Part shown: piece after piece, positions 7,480-15,447 of the stretch
How positions within the stretch are numbered: position 1 is the first letter of the stretch
How the letters are laid out: each line of letters starts with the position of its first letter
The notes under the pieces: generated by a model
The model's input: the letters and a program-made list of their open reading frames with translations, nothing else
Databases searched by the model: none
What the model was told of the DNA's origin: nothing
Made by a program: the position numbers and the translations under genes
Assembly: GCA_029210565.1 (NCBI GenBank)
Contig: JARGFQ010000002.1
Span: forward strand, 124,001-188,000
Origin: Bacteroidales bacterium
GTDB lineage: Bacteria > Bacteroidota > Bacteroidia > Bacteroidales > VadinHA17
DNA: 64,000 nt
Reading direction: 5' to 3'

Positions 7480-9297
7480 ACGGAAGCAATAAGAAATATT
7501 GCCGTGATAGCACATGTTGACCACGGCAAGACTACACTCGTAGATCGCATATTATACCAGGTTAAGCTTTTCCGCGACAACCAGGACATGGGTGAGCTGA
7601 TACTCGACAGCAACGCCCTCGAACGTGAAAGAGGCATAACCATTCTGTCGAAGAATGTCTCGGTACGTTACAAAAATGTCAAGATCAATATCATTGACAC
7701 TCCCGGCCACTCCGATTTCGGGGGTGAGGTGGAGCGGGTCCTTAACATGGCCGAAGGGGTGCTGCTGATTGTTGACGCCTTCGAGGGACCCATGCCGCAG
7801 ACCCGGTTCGTCCTGCAGAAGGCGCTGGAGCTCGGGCTCAAGCCTATCGTGGTTATCAACAAGGTCGACAAGCCCAACTGCAATCCCGAAGAGGTTCAGG
7901 AGAGCGTCTTCGACCTGATGTACAGCCTCAGTGCCACTGAAGACCAGCTTGATTTTCCGACCGTTTACGGATCGTCAAAGCAGGGCTGGATGGGCCCTGA
8001 CTGGATACATCAGACAACTGATGTCAGTTACCTGCTGGATACAATTATTGAACATATCCCGCCGGCTCCGATGAAGGAAGGCACTCTTCAAATGAGGATC
8101 TCGTCGCTCGACTATTCCTCGTATCAGGGTCGTATTGCAGTGGGCAAGGTAAAAAGAGGGACACTCGTGCCGGGAAGCCAGGTCTCGCTGATCAAGCGTG
8201 ACGGCACCGTGATGAGGAACACGGTCAGGGAGGTATATCTCTTTGAGGGACTGGGGAAGGAGAAGACCAAGAAGCCTGTGCGTTCGGGAGAGATATGCGC
8301 CGTATTGGGGATGGAGGATTTTGATATCGGTGACACGATAGCCGACGCAGAAGCACCGGAGGGCCTTCCCTATGTTCAGGTGGATGAGCCCACCATGAGC
8401 ATGCTGTTTACGTCAAACAACTCACCTTTCTTCGGACGTGAGGGTTCCCTGGTGACCTCACGCCAGCTCCGTGAGAGGCTCTTCAGGGAGACCGAAAAGA
8501 ACCTTGCCATGAGGGTTGAGGAGACAGGTTCCGCTGATGCCTTCACCGTTTACGGAAGGGGTATACTGCATCTTTCGATCCTTATTGAGACAATGCGTCG
8601 TGAGGGTTTTGAGCTCCAGGTGGGGCAGCCGAAGATACTGATCAGGGAGACTGATGGTGTCAGGCAAGAGCCTATAGAAGCGCTTACCGTGCAGGTGCCG
8701 GATGAGTTTGCCGGAAAGGTGATAGACCAGGTCACCCAGAGAAAGGGTGAGATAGTGAAGCTTGAGGTAAGAAATGACCGTGCCCATATCGATTTCAGGA
8801 TCCCCTCCAGGGGTATCGTGGGCCTGAGGAACCAGGTGTTGACCGTCACCGAAGGGGAGGCAGTCATGGCACACCGCTTTGATTCGTGGGAGCCGTGGAA
8901 GGGTGATATGGCCATCAGGCGCAACGGCTCGCTGATAGCGATGGAGACGGGGACGGCTGTAGCATATGCGATAGACAAGCTGCAGGACAGAGGCCGCTTC
9001 TTCATCTACCCGGGTGAGGATGTTTACATGGGACAGGTCATCGGTGAGAACACCAGGCAGGATGACATAGTTGTCAATGTCACCAAAACCAAGAAGCTCA
9101 CCAACATGAGGGCATCCGGCTCTGACGACAAGGCGGTGCTGACCCCGCCGATCCGCTTCTCACTGGAGGAGGCCATGGAGTATATTGCAGCCGATGAGTT
9201 TATTGAGATTACGCCAAAATCAATGCGGCTGAGGAAGATCATGCTTGACGAGAATGACCGCAAGAGGGTAAAGTTAAAAGCCCAGGGGGCAGAATGA
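7480..9297 (+). CDS. typA: Ribosome-associated GTPase TypA/BipA
   Basis: A translational GTPase of about 605 residues. The G domain has '[10 protein letters not shown]' (G1), 'RERGITI' (G2), '[10 protein letters not shown]' (G3) and 'NKVDKPN' (G4). EF-G-like domains and the BipA-specific C-terminal domain follow ('[17 protein letters not shown]'). TypA binds the 70S ribosome and acts in 50S assembly and stress or cold adaptation. The start is odd. The usual N-terminus is M-x-x-I-R-N-I-A, and here the codons read ACG-GAA-GCA-ATA-AGA-AAT-ATT-GCC, so ACG (7480) sits where ATG is expected. No ATG, GTG or TTG lies upstream in frame. GTG at 7504 is the first ordinary start but would cut into the first beta strand. 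Function certain, start not. Confidence 0.93.
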   Translation, partial: TEAIRNIAVIAHVDHGKTTLVDRILYQVKLFRDNQDMGELILDSNALERERGITILSKNVSVRYKNVKINIIDTPGHSDFGGEVERVLNMAEGVLLIVDAFEGPMPQTRFVLQKALELGLKPIVVINKVDKPNCNPEEVQESVFDLMYSLSATEDQLDFPTVYGSSKQGWMGPDWIHQTTDVSYLLDTIIEHIPPAPMKEGTLQMRISSLDYSSYQGRIAVGKVKRGTLVPGSQVSLIKRDGTVMRNTVREVYLFEGLGKEKTKKPVRSGEICAVLGMEDFDIGDTIADAEAPEGLPYVQVDEPTMSMLFTSNNSPFFGREGSLVTSRQLRERLFRETEKNLAMRVEETGSADAFTVYGRGILHLSILIETMRREGFELQVGQPKILIRETDGVRQEPIEALTVQVPDEFAGKVIDQVTQRKGEIVKLEVRNDRAHIDFRIPSRGIVGLRNQVLTVTEGEAVMAHRFDSWEPWKGDMAIRRNGSLIAMETGTAVAYAIDKLQDRGRFFIYPGEDVYMGQVIGENTRQDDIVVNVTKTKKLTNMRASGSDDKAVLTPPIRFSLEEAMEYIAADEFIEITPKSMRLRKIMLDENDRKRVKLKAQGAE

Positions 9298-9504
9298 ATA
9301 GTTTTGTAGATGAAAGAAGCCGGATCCCGGTGTTAATCTCCCTGTGTGAAAAGCATGAGACCCAAATCACAAATTCCCCGTGTTTAACCAACTGGCAGTC
9401 GAAGCATTCTGTCATCCTCGTCGTCCCGGCAGTCGCAAAATCCACACATACTCGCCATCGCGGCAGTCTCGGCGTCCCAGCAACCTCAGCAGCCCGCCCG
9501 CCTC
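9298..9504. repeat. Convergent gap with degenerate GGCAGTCG-type repeats
   Basis: Between the convergent typA and UroD-family genes. GGCAGTCG or GGCAGTCT occurs at least three times (about 9404, 9428 and 9462) in a Cys/Pro-codon-like low-complexity run ending in CAGCAGCCCGCC. No ORF or strong hairpin terminator was seen. It resembles the heptamer arrays at 15.3, 40.8 and 56.0 kb. Confidence 0.45.
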
Positions 9505-10731
9505 TCAGTTAAGGTCTCCGTTGAACTCCCTGACTGCGTTATAGGCGGCAACAATGTTCTGCGGGGGGACTTCAGAAAGTATGTTATGAATGGGTGCGAA
9601 GACAAAGCCGCCATCTTTTGAGAAGATCTCGCAGCGTCGAAGGACATCCCTCCTGATCTCATCGGGGGTGCCTCTGTTGATGACCGATGTTGTATCCACG
9701 CCTCCGCCCCAGAAGACAATGTCTTTCCCGAATTCTCTCTTCAGCTCCTCCGGGGCCATGCCGTGCGAGTTGGTCTGCACCGGGTTCAGGATGTCAAACC
9801 CAACCTCGATGAGGTCAGGGATAAACTGCCTGACACTGCCGCATGAATGGAGGAAGATCTTCATGCTGCTGTGTTTTTTGACATAGTCGCAGAGTAGTTT
9901 GTAGCGCGGTTTGAACACCTCGCGAAAGGTGTCCAGATCCATGAACGGCCCGGTCTTCATGCCCAGGTCATCACCGAAACGAATAACGTCAACAATGTCT
10001 CCCAGTGCGCTGATCTTCTTTTCAAGTCCTGCAAGGTGCATCTCTACCAGCCGGTCTAGCATCTCACAAAGTTTTTCCCGGTCCACCAGCAGGTCGGTCA
10101 GGAAATTATCCATCCTCCTGGCAAAAAAACCAAGTTCAAGAAGCTTTACGCCTCCAGACATCACCAGGGCCTTCCCTGTCTCTGCCCTGAGCCTTATCAG
10201 CCTCTCCCTTAGTTCTCCGGCATCCAGGTTCGATGCGTGTGAATGAACCACCCAGCTGATCTTTTTCAGTGCCTCCTTCAGTCCGTCAAAGTTTTCCGGA
10301 TAGCCGTCCTGGTAAGGAAAGAAGGTCTGATCGAAGCATGTTGCACCGACAGGCATTCTCGACAGCACCCTGCCCTCTTCATCGGTTGTCTGCCATGATC
10401 CGTCAGGCAATCTTTCGGGCCGGTACCAGGAGGGGAATTCCACCCTGGAGCCGTCTGCCAGTTCAACTTCATACCACTCGCCGGTTTCGGCGGTTATCCT
10501 GTTTATATCAAGGACATCAACGCCGAAGAGATCTATGACCTCCATATCGACATTTGCCAGTTGCTGAACGACATCGAAAACCCTTGTCGGTTTTTCTATG
10601 CCCAGATGTTTTTTCAGGTTGCTGTATGCCATAGCTGCAATACCGGTCACCGTTGACCCTCCCAGGTCAACAGGCACCCTGTCAGGCTGCCGGTGATTTA
10701 TTGCCGCTAATATCCTTTCACGTGAAGTCAT
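9505..10731 (-). CDS. Uroporphyrinogen decarboxylase (URO-D) superfamily protein
   Basis: A 408-residue cytoplasmic protein. It opens with 'MTSRERILAAINHRQPDRVPVD', the hallmark of URO-D-like proteins of the MtaA/MtbA type rather than HemE. 'LHSCGSVRQFIPDLIEVGFDILNPVQ' contains the His-x-Cys zinc motif used by corrinoid- or CoM-dependent methyltransferases. True HemE is shorter (about 340-360 residues) and starts differently. The likely role is a methyltransferase or other one-carbon enzyme. No corrinoid protein or reactivase is adjacent, so the partner must be elsewhere. Family confident, reaction inferred. Confidence 0.8.
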   Translation of the reverse strand: MTSRERILAAINHRQPDRVPVDLGGSTVTGIAAMAYSNLKKHLGIEKPTRVFDVVQQLANVDMEVIDLFGVDVLDINRITAETGEWYEVELADGSRVEFPSWYRPERLPDGSWQTTDEEGRVLSRMPVGATCFDQTFFPYQDGYPENFDGLKEALKKISWVVHSHASNLDAGELRERLIRLRAETGKALVMSGGVKLLELGFFARRMDNFLTDLLVDREKLCEMLDRLVEMHLAGLEKKISALGDIVDVIRFGDDLGMKTGPFMDLDTFREVFKPRYKLLCDYVKKHSSMKIFLHSCGSVRQFIPDLIEVGFDILNPVQTNSHGMAPEELKREFGKDIVFWGGGVDTTSVINRGTPDEIRRDVLRRCEIFSKDGGFVFAPIHNILSEVPPQNIVAAYNAVREFNGDLN

Positions 10732-10937
10732 TCAGGGTATTCAATACTTTCTAAATGGAAAGATATGGAATAACTGCAACTTTATGTTTCAGCAAGGAAG
10801 GAAATAAAATGTTTCAATAAATGATACACCTATACTATCAGTGTCAATTCCCCGATTGTAAAGGATATGTGTGGGAACAATAGCGCTTTCGGTGCAGAGT
10901 TAATGCACTAACCCGCGAACTCATCCACAGATGAAAT

Positions 10938-10970
10938 AAAAAACCGGCAGATCTCTCCGCCGGTTTTTTT
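10938..10970 (-). terminator. Rho-independent terminator of the five-gene sensor operon
   Basis: An 8-bp perfect stem (AAACCGGC / GCCGGTTT) with a 10-nt loop is flanked by A and T runs on both sides. It lies 20 bp beyond the stop of the Gln-rich protein on the minus strand and could work in both directions. Confidence 0.8.
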
Positions 10971-10989
10971 CTCAGCCTTATAAAATTGA

Positions 10990-11478
10990 TTACTTGCGAC
11001 CTGCGCCGGTACCCTTGACGGTGGCCGGACGGTTGGTCCTCATGCTTTTGGCAGCACCTTTGTTCCTGGTGGCTTTCTTGGCCTGTTTCATCGACTTCTG
11101 GGCTTCACCCTTGAGTTTGGCCTGCTCCCTGACCATCTCGCCAACACCCCCTTCGGTCTGTGTCCTGGCCTGCTTTGCAGTCTCGCTGACAGCCTCGCCG
11201 TGGTTCTGTGATCTGGTCTGTGTCTGTGTCATGATCGGATCGCCGCTCTGTGCCTGCTCCGGATCCTGTACCTGTGCCTGGGTCTGAGTCCTGGTCTGCG
11301 TCTGGGTCATGATCGGGTCACCGCTCTGAACCTGCTCCTGTACTTTAGCCTGCTGCCTGGCCTCAATCCTGAGTTGTTTCTTGGTTTTTGTCTGGGTCTG
11401 GACAGGTTCTGAGGTCTGTGCCATGACGCCTGTACTTATCAGAAGTGCTATTGCGCCGAAAAGAATTTCCTTTTTCAT
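10990..11478 (-). CDS. Small secreted Gln/Thr-rich repeat protein with basic C-terminus
   Basis: A 162-residue protein with a signal peptide (1-20, ending 'GVMAQ') and no recognised domain. Residues 25-95 are dominated by Gln and Thr. They contain the unit 'QSGDPIMTQTQTR' twice, joined by 'TQTQAQVQDPEQA'. The tail (about 115-162) is rich in Lys/Arg/Ala and ends 'TVKGTGAGRK'. I start at the ATG at 11478, 13 codons after the longest possible start, because the signal peptide begins there. It is the last gene of the minus-strand operon, 61 bp after the histidine kinase and just before a terminator. Its composition resembles the first gene of the operon (14489-14926). The role is unknown; it could be a surface or periplasmic ligand, adhesin or matrix protein. 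Confidence 0.75.
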   Translation of the reverse strand: MKKEILFGAIALLISTGVMAQTSEPVQTQTKTKKQLRIEARQQAKVQEQVQSGDPIMTQTQTRTQTQAQVQDPEQAQSGDPIMTQTQTRSQNHGEAVSETAKQARTQTEGGVGEMVREQAKLKGEAQKSMKQAKKATRNKGAAKSMRTNRPATVKGTGAGRK

Positions 11479-11539
11479 CTTTGTTCTGTTTTGGTTTATT
11501 ATCAAATAACAGATCAAAAATAACCCCGTGAAAATGAAG

Positions 11540-12865
11540 CTATAATGAAATTACGGGAAAAAAGAAAAAAAATTGCGTCCCTTTTTCGGGTTCGGACATG
11601 ACTCTGACCGAAATATCATGAAAATCGGCTATCGATTTGGTGATAGCCAGTCCTATCCCGGTACTGTCGCCTGTGGGTTCCAGCCTGGTACTGAAGCGTG
11701 AGAAGAGTTTTCCGAGCTGTTCCCGGGTCATGCCCCTGCCTGTATCGCAGATTGACACTTCAAACCTTCCGGCATTCTCTCTTCCGCCAATGTCAATTTT
11801 TCCGCCTGACGGGGTGTTTTTTAAGGCGTTGTTGACCACATTGTATAACATGGAGAATAGCAGAGTCCGGTTGGCATTCGGGAATCTGTAGTCGCGGTCA
11901 CACTTCAGATTAATGGTCACCCCGGCATCTTCTGCTATGGGAGACAGCTCCCCGGCGACCTCTTCCACCAACTCCTTCAGGTCAACAATATCCTCCCTGA
12001 GGTACTGCCTGCTCTCTATCCGAGCTATCATCAGCAGAGAATTCACCAGGGCTTTGAGACGGTGGAGGGTGCGCAGTGATTCATCCAGGCCTGTCTCCAG
12101 GGCAGGATCAAGATTTTCCTGCATCAGCATGTTCTCAAGCTTGCTGCGGAGCACCGAGACGGGGGTCATAAGCTCGTGCGAGATGTTTACCGTGATCTCT
12201 TTCTCCTTGCGGAAGAGCTCCTCTATCTTTTTCATCATTTCCCTGAGGGTGCGGTCGAGCCGGATGAAGTCCTCGGTGGACGTCACCAGCGGCTCCGACT
12301 GGTCGAATGACGGAGTGACAGTCTCACTGAGCCTTCCGGTGATCACCCTAAGGGGGTGCAGTATCCGGGCTGTGTAGAAGAGGTCGGAAAGGAGGGTCAC
12401 AGCAATGAATACAACAAGGAAAATCAGGATGACCTTACGGATGTTTTTTTCAGCATATATTATACTGGTAAGGCTCTTTCCGATCTCAAGCAGGTATGTC
12501 TGGCCCTCCACGCGGAAAGAGTAGTGCAGCACACGGTAGTCGATGGTCTCGTTGTCAATAAGCCTTTTTGTGACCTCAATGAAGTTCCAGTCCTCTGAAA
12601 GGTCCGCTTTTTCAAGACTGATGAACTCCTCTTTAAGTATGTTGTAGCTGCCGAACCCCTCATCGGTTCCCAGGGTGATGAAAGGCTCGATGCCCACCTC
12701 GGCGATAAGGTCAAGGATCTCCTCCCGCTTGTCTATAAGCTCATTGTCGGTCTGACGGGTGTTGATCCGTTCAATTAACAGCGGGAGAAAGCCGGTGAAC
12801 AGAGCCGAGAAGACCAGTTTGGAGAGCAGGTTGAAGAGTGCAAGCTTAGTCTGTAGTTTCATCAT
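11540..12865 (-). CDS. Membrane sensor histidine kinase
   Basis: A 441-residue kinase. The first membrane segment is about 12-30. An extracytoplasmic sensor of about 110 residues has no recognised fold. The second membrane segment is about 143-162 and is followed by a HAMP-like linker ('RILHPLRVITGRL'). The HisKA motif 'VNISHELMTPVSVLRSKLE' gives phospho-acceptor His230. The ATPase domain has the N box 'NVVNNALKNTP', G1 'DTGRGM' and G2 'GIGLAI'. It sits 16 bp downstream of its response regulator on the same strand. This is a classical two-component pair, and the stimulus is presumably envelope-related given the secreted and outer-membrane proteins in the operon. Confidence 0.92.
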   Translation of the reverse strand: MMKLQTKLALFNLLSKLVFSALFTGFLPLLIERINTRQTDNELIDKREEILDLIAEVGIEPFITLGTDEGFGSYNILKEEFISLEKADLSEDWNFIEVTKRLIDNETIDYRVLHYSFRVEGQTYLLEIGKSLTSIIYAEKNIRKVILIFLVVFIAVTLLSDLFYTARILHPLRVITGRLSETVTPSFDQSEPLVTSTEDFIRLDRTLREMMKKIEELFRKEKEITVNISHELMTPVSVLRSKLENMLMQENLDPALETGLDESLRTLHRLKALVNSLLMIARIESRQYLREDIVDLKELVEEVAGELSPIAEDAGVTINLKCDRDYRFPNANRTLLFSMLYNVVNNALKNTPSGGKIDIGGRENAGRFEVSICDTGRGMTREQLGKLFSRFSTRLEPTGDSTGIGLAITKSIADFHDISVRVMSEPEKGTQFFFFFPVISL

Positions 12866-12881
12866 GCTCCCCGGGAAGTTT

Positions 12882-13562
12882 TTAGCTTTCGGTGCTTATC
12901 CTGTACCCCACGCCCCGCACTGTCTCAAGCCACGGAGCAGGCGCCCAGTCAGACAGTTTCTTGCGTAAATTCTTTATATGAACGTCAATGAAATTGCTGT
13001 CGTACTGGTCATCGAGGGTGTTACCCCAGATATGCTCGTAAAGCTGATGACGTGCCAGGACTTTGTCATTGTTTATTGCCAGGTAATGAAGGAGGTCAAA
13101 TTCCTTTTTTGTGATCTCCACCTCTTTGTCGCGGTACATTAGTTTTCTGCCCTGGATATCCATTACGAATTCGCCGAGTTTAACATCCGGCGAACCGATC
13201 TGGAACTTCCTTCTTGCGACGGCCATGATGCGGGCGTGCAGTTCTGCCAGTGCAAAGGGCTTCGGCATGTAGTCGTCGGCACCTATATCGAGTCCTTTTA
13301 CCCTGTCTTCGACAGCACCCCTGGCGGTGATAATGATGAAGGAGACATCGATGTTGTTTTTCCTTGCCTCTCTGATCAGGTCGAGCCCGTTGTAGTCGGG
13401 CAGCCCGAGGTCAAGAAGAACGAAATCGTAGAGGTTGACAGCTATCTTTTCCGAGGCATCCGCACCTGTATAGGCCAGATCGCAGAGAAAGCCCTCCTTC
13501 TTCAGGTAGGAAGCTATCTCACCTGCGAGGCTCTTTTCGTCTTCAACGATCAGAACATTCAT
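12882..13562 (-). CDS. OmpR/PhoB-family response regulator
   Basis: A 226-residue regulator. The receiver domain (1-~115) has acidic pocket 'VEDE' (Glu7, Asp8), phospho-acceptor Asp51 in 'LLDLGLPD', and the conserved Lys in 'MPKPF'. A winged-helix DNA-binding domain (about 130-224) contains 'ITKKEFDLLHYLA' and 'VDVHIKNLRKKL'-type sequence ('IDVHIKNLRKKL' as read). It starts 9 bp after the beta-barrel gene and is followed by the kinase. It probably regulates its own operon, but I cannot define its binding site. Confidence 0.93.
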   Translation of the reverse strand: MNVLIVEDEKSLAGEIASYLKKEGFLCDLAYTGADASEKIAVNLYDFVLLDLGLPDYNGLDLIREARKNNIDVSFIIITARGAVEDRVKGLDIGADDYMPKPFALAELHARIMAVARRKFQIGSPDVKLGEFVMDIQGRKLMYRDKEVEITKKEFDLLHYLAINNDKVLARHQLYEHIWGNTLDDQYDSNFIDVHIKNLRKKLSDWAPAPWLETVRGVGYRISTES

Positions 13563-13571
13563 GATCCAAAG

Positions 13572-14468
13572 TTAAAAAATCCTGAAGAAGGCGCTTGCCA
13601 TAAAGAGAAAACCTTTCATGCCTGTTGTGCCTGTCACTGAATAGAAGGGGATGACATACCCCGGTTCGATCTCCAGCGTGAGGAAGTCGTAGCTGAAAGC
13701 TATGGGCAGACCGAAATCGATCTCCATGGGCCCGAAGGTTTCCGTGTAGGTGGTTGATGAACCCTGGTTGTTTCTCCAGGGCCTGTAGCCGGGAGAGACG
13801 GTGGTGGCAGTGCCTTCGGTGGTCTCAATGCTGATCATCTTGCCGAACAGGATGTTCACGTAGGGATCAAAAGAGAAGAAGGCCTTGTCGCCGGCAAACG
13901 AGGGTGTCTCAAAATATCTCGAGTGCCTGGTCTGAAGATAGACCTGGCCGCCGTCAGAGAAGAGGCCGCCGAGCGATATCTTAGAATACAGTATCCTCCA
14001 GTCGAAGCCAAGGGTGGCGTCGGCGTAGCTAAAGTTACTGAAGAGAGTGTCCCTTAGTGACTCCGCAATATTGTAACGTGAGAGCCCCAGACTTATGTCA
14101 AACCATATATTAAAGGTATGATTGAAGCTGAGGCCGAGGCTGTAGAATGCAGTGAAGGGAGAGAAGCCGGTTATGGTATAGCCTGTCGCCGACAGGTATA
14201 GTTTGTCCTTCAGACCGTATGACAGAGATGCATAGCCGAAGCCGTGATCCTGCGACATGGTTGTCCCCAGGTATATCATATTGCTGCCGTAGCCGGTTCC
14301 GGCATAGAATGAATGAACTGAACTATCCTCCTCCGCGGTGACTTCGGCGGAGACTGTGTCAGTGGCAGCCAGGGTGCCGGCAACGGTCTGAGCCGGCAGC
14401 TGCATGACAACAGCCTGCAGCATTATGCCGCAGGCTGTTGCACCAATCAATGAAAACTTTCCTCTCAT
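13572..14468 (-). CDS. Predicted outer-membrane beta-barrel protein in the sensor operon
   Basis: A 298-residue protein with signal peptide (ending near 'LPAQT'). A short acidic stretch ('SAEVTAEEDSSV') follows, then many amphipathic strands rich in Gly/Tyr/Phe ('FYAGTGYGSNMIYLGTTMS', 'LGLSFNHTFNIWFDISLGLS'). It ends in a terminal strand finishing with Phe ('FLFMASAFFRIF'), as expected for BAM-dependent barrels. No specific family is recognised. Position between a secreted Gln-rich protein and a two-component system suggests the barrel and the secreted proteins are targets or partners of the sensor. Confidence 0.7.
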   Translation of the reverse strand: MRGKFSLIGATACGIMLQAVVMQLPAQTVAGTLAATDTVSAEVTAEEDSSVHSFYAGTGYGSNMIYLGTTMSQDHGFGYASLSYGLKDKLYLSATGYTITGFSPFTAFYSLGLSFNHTFNIWFDISLGLSRYNIAESLRDTLFSNFSYADATLGFDWRILYSKISLGGLFSDGGQVYLQTRHSRYFETPSFAGDKAFFSFDPYVNILFGKMISIETTEGTATTVSPGYRPWRNNQGSSTTYTETFGPMEIDFGLPIAFSYDFLTLEIEPGYVIPFYSVTGTTGMKGFLFMASAFFRIF

Positions 14469-14488
14469 TTCGTCCGTGAGAAATAATA

Positions 14489-14926
14489 TTACCTTCTTCC
14501 AGGTCCTTTTGCTCCTGCGGGTCTGCCGGCACCCTTGGGTATGCGTGATCCCGACGGGCGCTCGATAGAGGCCGGACGTGCTCCGCGTGCCTTGCTCCAG
14601 TCAGGACGAGCACTCTGCACCTTCTTTACCCCTGATGCATTGCCGCTCTGTGGCTGGCCTTTGGACTGAACGCGGTTTTGAGCCTGCTCCCCGGCCTGTA
14701 TCTGCACTTTTTCTCCTGCCTGTGTCTGCGCCTGCTCCCCTGCCTGAGTCCGTGCCTGCTCACCACCCATGGACTGTTCCCCCTGCGGCTCCTGCGTCAG
14801 CTGGCTACCCTGCTGCGCAAGTGCCCGGGCCGTGTCAGGCGTCACCGGCACCTCCTGTGCATTTATTACTCCTGCGGTGATCATTATCACAGCGGCTGTC
14901 AGCAGGAGTGTCTTAATCTTGTTCAT
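14489..14926 (-). CDS. Small secreted Gln-rich repeat protein, first gene of the sensor operon
   Basis: A 145-residue protein with signal peptide (1-23, 'GVINAQ'). The middle region carries about four copies of a 'GEQAQTQA' heptad/octad (about residues 50-85). The C-terminal region (about 100-145) is basic and Pro/Gly/Arg-rich, ending 'GAKGPGRR'. No known domain. It shares Gln-rich repeats plus a basic tail with the protein at the other end of the operon, but the repeat units differ. The gap to the barrel gene is 20 bp. Function unknown. The low complexity suggests an unstructured secreted or cell-surface polymer-binding protein. Confidence 0.75.
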   Translation of the reverse strand: MNKIKTLLLTAAVIMITAGVINAQEVPVTPDTARALAQQGSQLTQEPQGEQSMGGEQARTQAGEQAQTQAGEKVQIQAGEQAQNRVQSKGQPQSGNASGVKKVQSARPDWSKARGARPASIERPSGSRIPKGAGRPAGAKGPGRR

Positions 14927-15010
14927 AACTAATCCGGTTTTTAATACCCGAAGATCCTTTCATAATTTTGTAATCAGCCTGAATCTCAAAGTATTTTCAT
15001 CATTACACGA

Positions 15011-15018
15011 CAAAAATA
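15011..15018 (-). promoter_or_regulatory. TAnnTTTG-like box for the sensor operon
   Basis: The minus-strand TATTTTTG fits the minus-7 consensus and predicts a leader of about 80 nt before the ATG at 14926. It lies in the divergent gap shared with the arabinose operon. Confidence 0.35.
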
Positions 15019-15076
15019 TTCATTCAAAGATGAAGAAAAGATGAAAGGAAAGAATTTTCTTATAAAAAACGTAGAA

Positions 15077-15091
15077 GTGTATGCATTACAT
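15077..15091. promoter_or_regulatory. Proposed AraR operator upstream of the arabinose operon
   Basis: GTGTATGCATTACAT is one mismatch from the palindrome GTGTA-N5-TACAC that I derive from this window. A weak minus-7-like TACATTTA (15087-15094) overlaps it, which would allow occlusion. It is 357 bp before the first gene, so either the leader is long or another promoter lies nearer. Confidence 0.55.
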
Positions 15092-15100
15092 TTAAAAGAT

Positions 15101-15114
15101 TGCATAAATTGCAT
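15101..15114. promoter_or_regulatory. Second shared motif TGCATAAATTGCAT
   Basis: An exact 14-bp match to the core of the inverted repeat at 25905-25923, next to a proposed AraR operator in both places. Arms TGCA/TGCA around TAAAT-type spacer. Probably the site of another regulator. Confidence 0.5.
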
Positions 15115-15257
15115 GTCCAGGGAGTAGGGAGTAGAGGGGAGAGCGTAAATAAATGACCCGGTGAATCATTTTAGCGAGCAACCGGATTGCAGGGGTGGCA
15201 GTAGTGGGGTGATCCTCCAGATGGCGGAGAGCAGACGGATTGCGGGGGAGGCGGATC

Positions 15258-15376
15258 AGTCGGCAGTCGGCAGTTGGCAGTCGGCAGTTGGCAGTCGGCC
15301 ACCTACGCCAGGGCTACGGTGGCTGGAAGCAGTTGACAGTCGGCAATTGGCAGTCGGTAGTAGGCAGTAGACAGTA
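15258..15376. repeat. Degenerate heptamer array (GGCAGTCG/GGCAGTTG) with internal palindrome
   Basis: CGGCAGT and TGGCAGT heptamers alternate in tandem from about 15258 to 15300. A palindromic element follows (GCCACC 15298-15303 and GGTGGC 15318-15323 around TACGCCAGGGCTAC). Decayed copies continue to about 15376 (GACAGTCGGCAATTGGCAGTCGG-like). This fills the rest of the 521-bp gap between the divergent sensor and arabinose operons. A 69-codon frame here is only a by-product of the repeat. Confidence 0.7.
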
Positions 15377-15447
15377 GTGGGGTTGCCGGTTTTTGTGATT
15401 TCAGAAGCGAATTTAACCTACATAGTTAACCTAACAACGAAAGAATC

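Noticed and set aside
8458..9005. Antisense frames of 138-151 codons opposite typA
   Set aside because: Shadow frames within a fully conserved gene.
7504..9297. GTG at 7504 as start of typA
   Set aside because: Would remove the conserved IRNIA segment of the first beta strand; kept only as an alternative.
9294..9512. 72-codon frame after typA
   Set aside because: Lies in the convergent repeat-like gap and shows no protein signature.
15161..15370. 69-codon frame across the heptamer array
   Set aside because: Composed of repeat-derived residues; explained by the 7-bp repeat.
15258..15376. Possible CRISPR array
   Set aside because: Repeats are 7 bp and contiguous, without unique spacers, and no cas genes are present.
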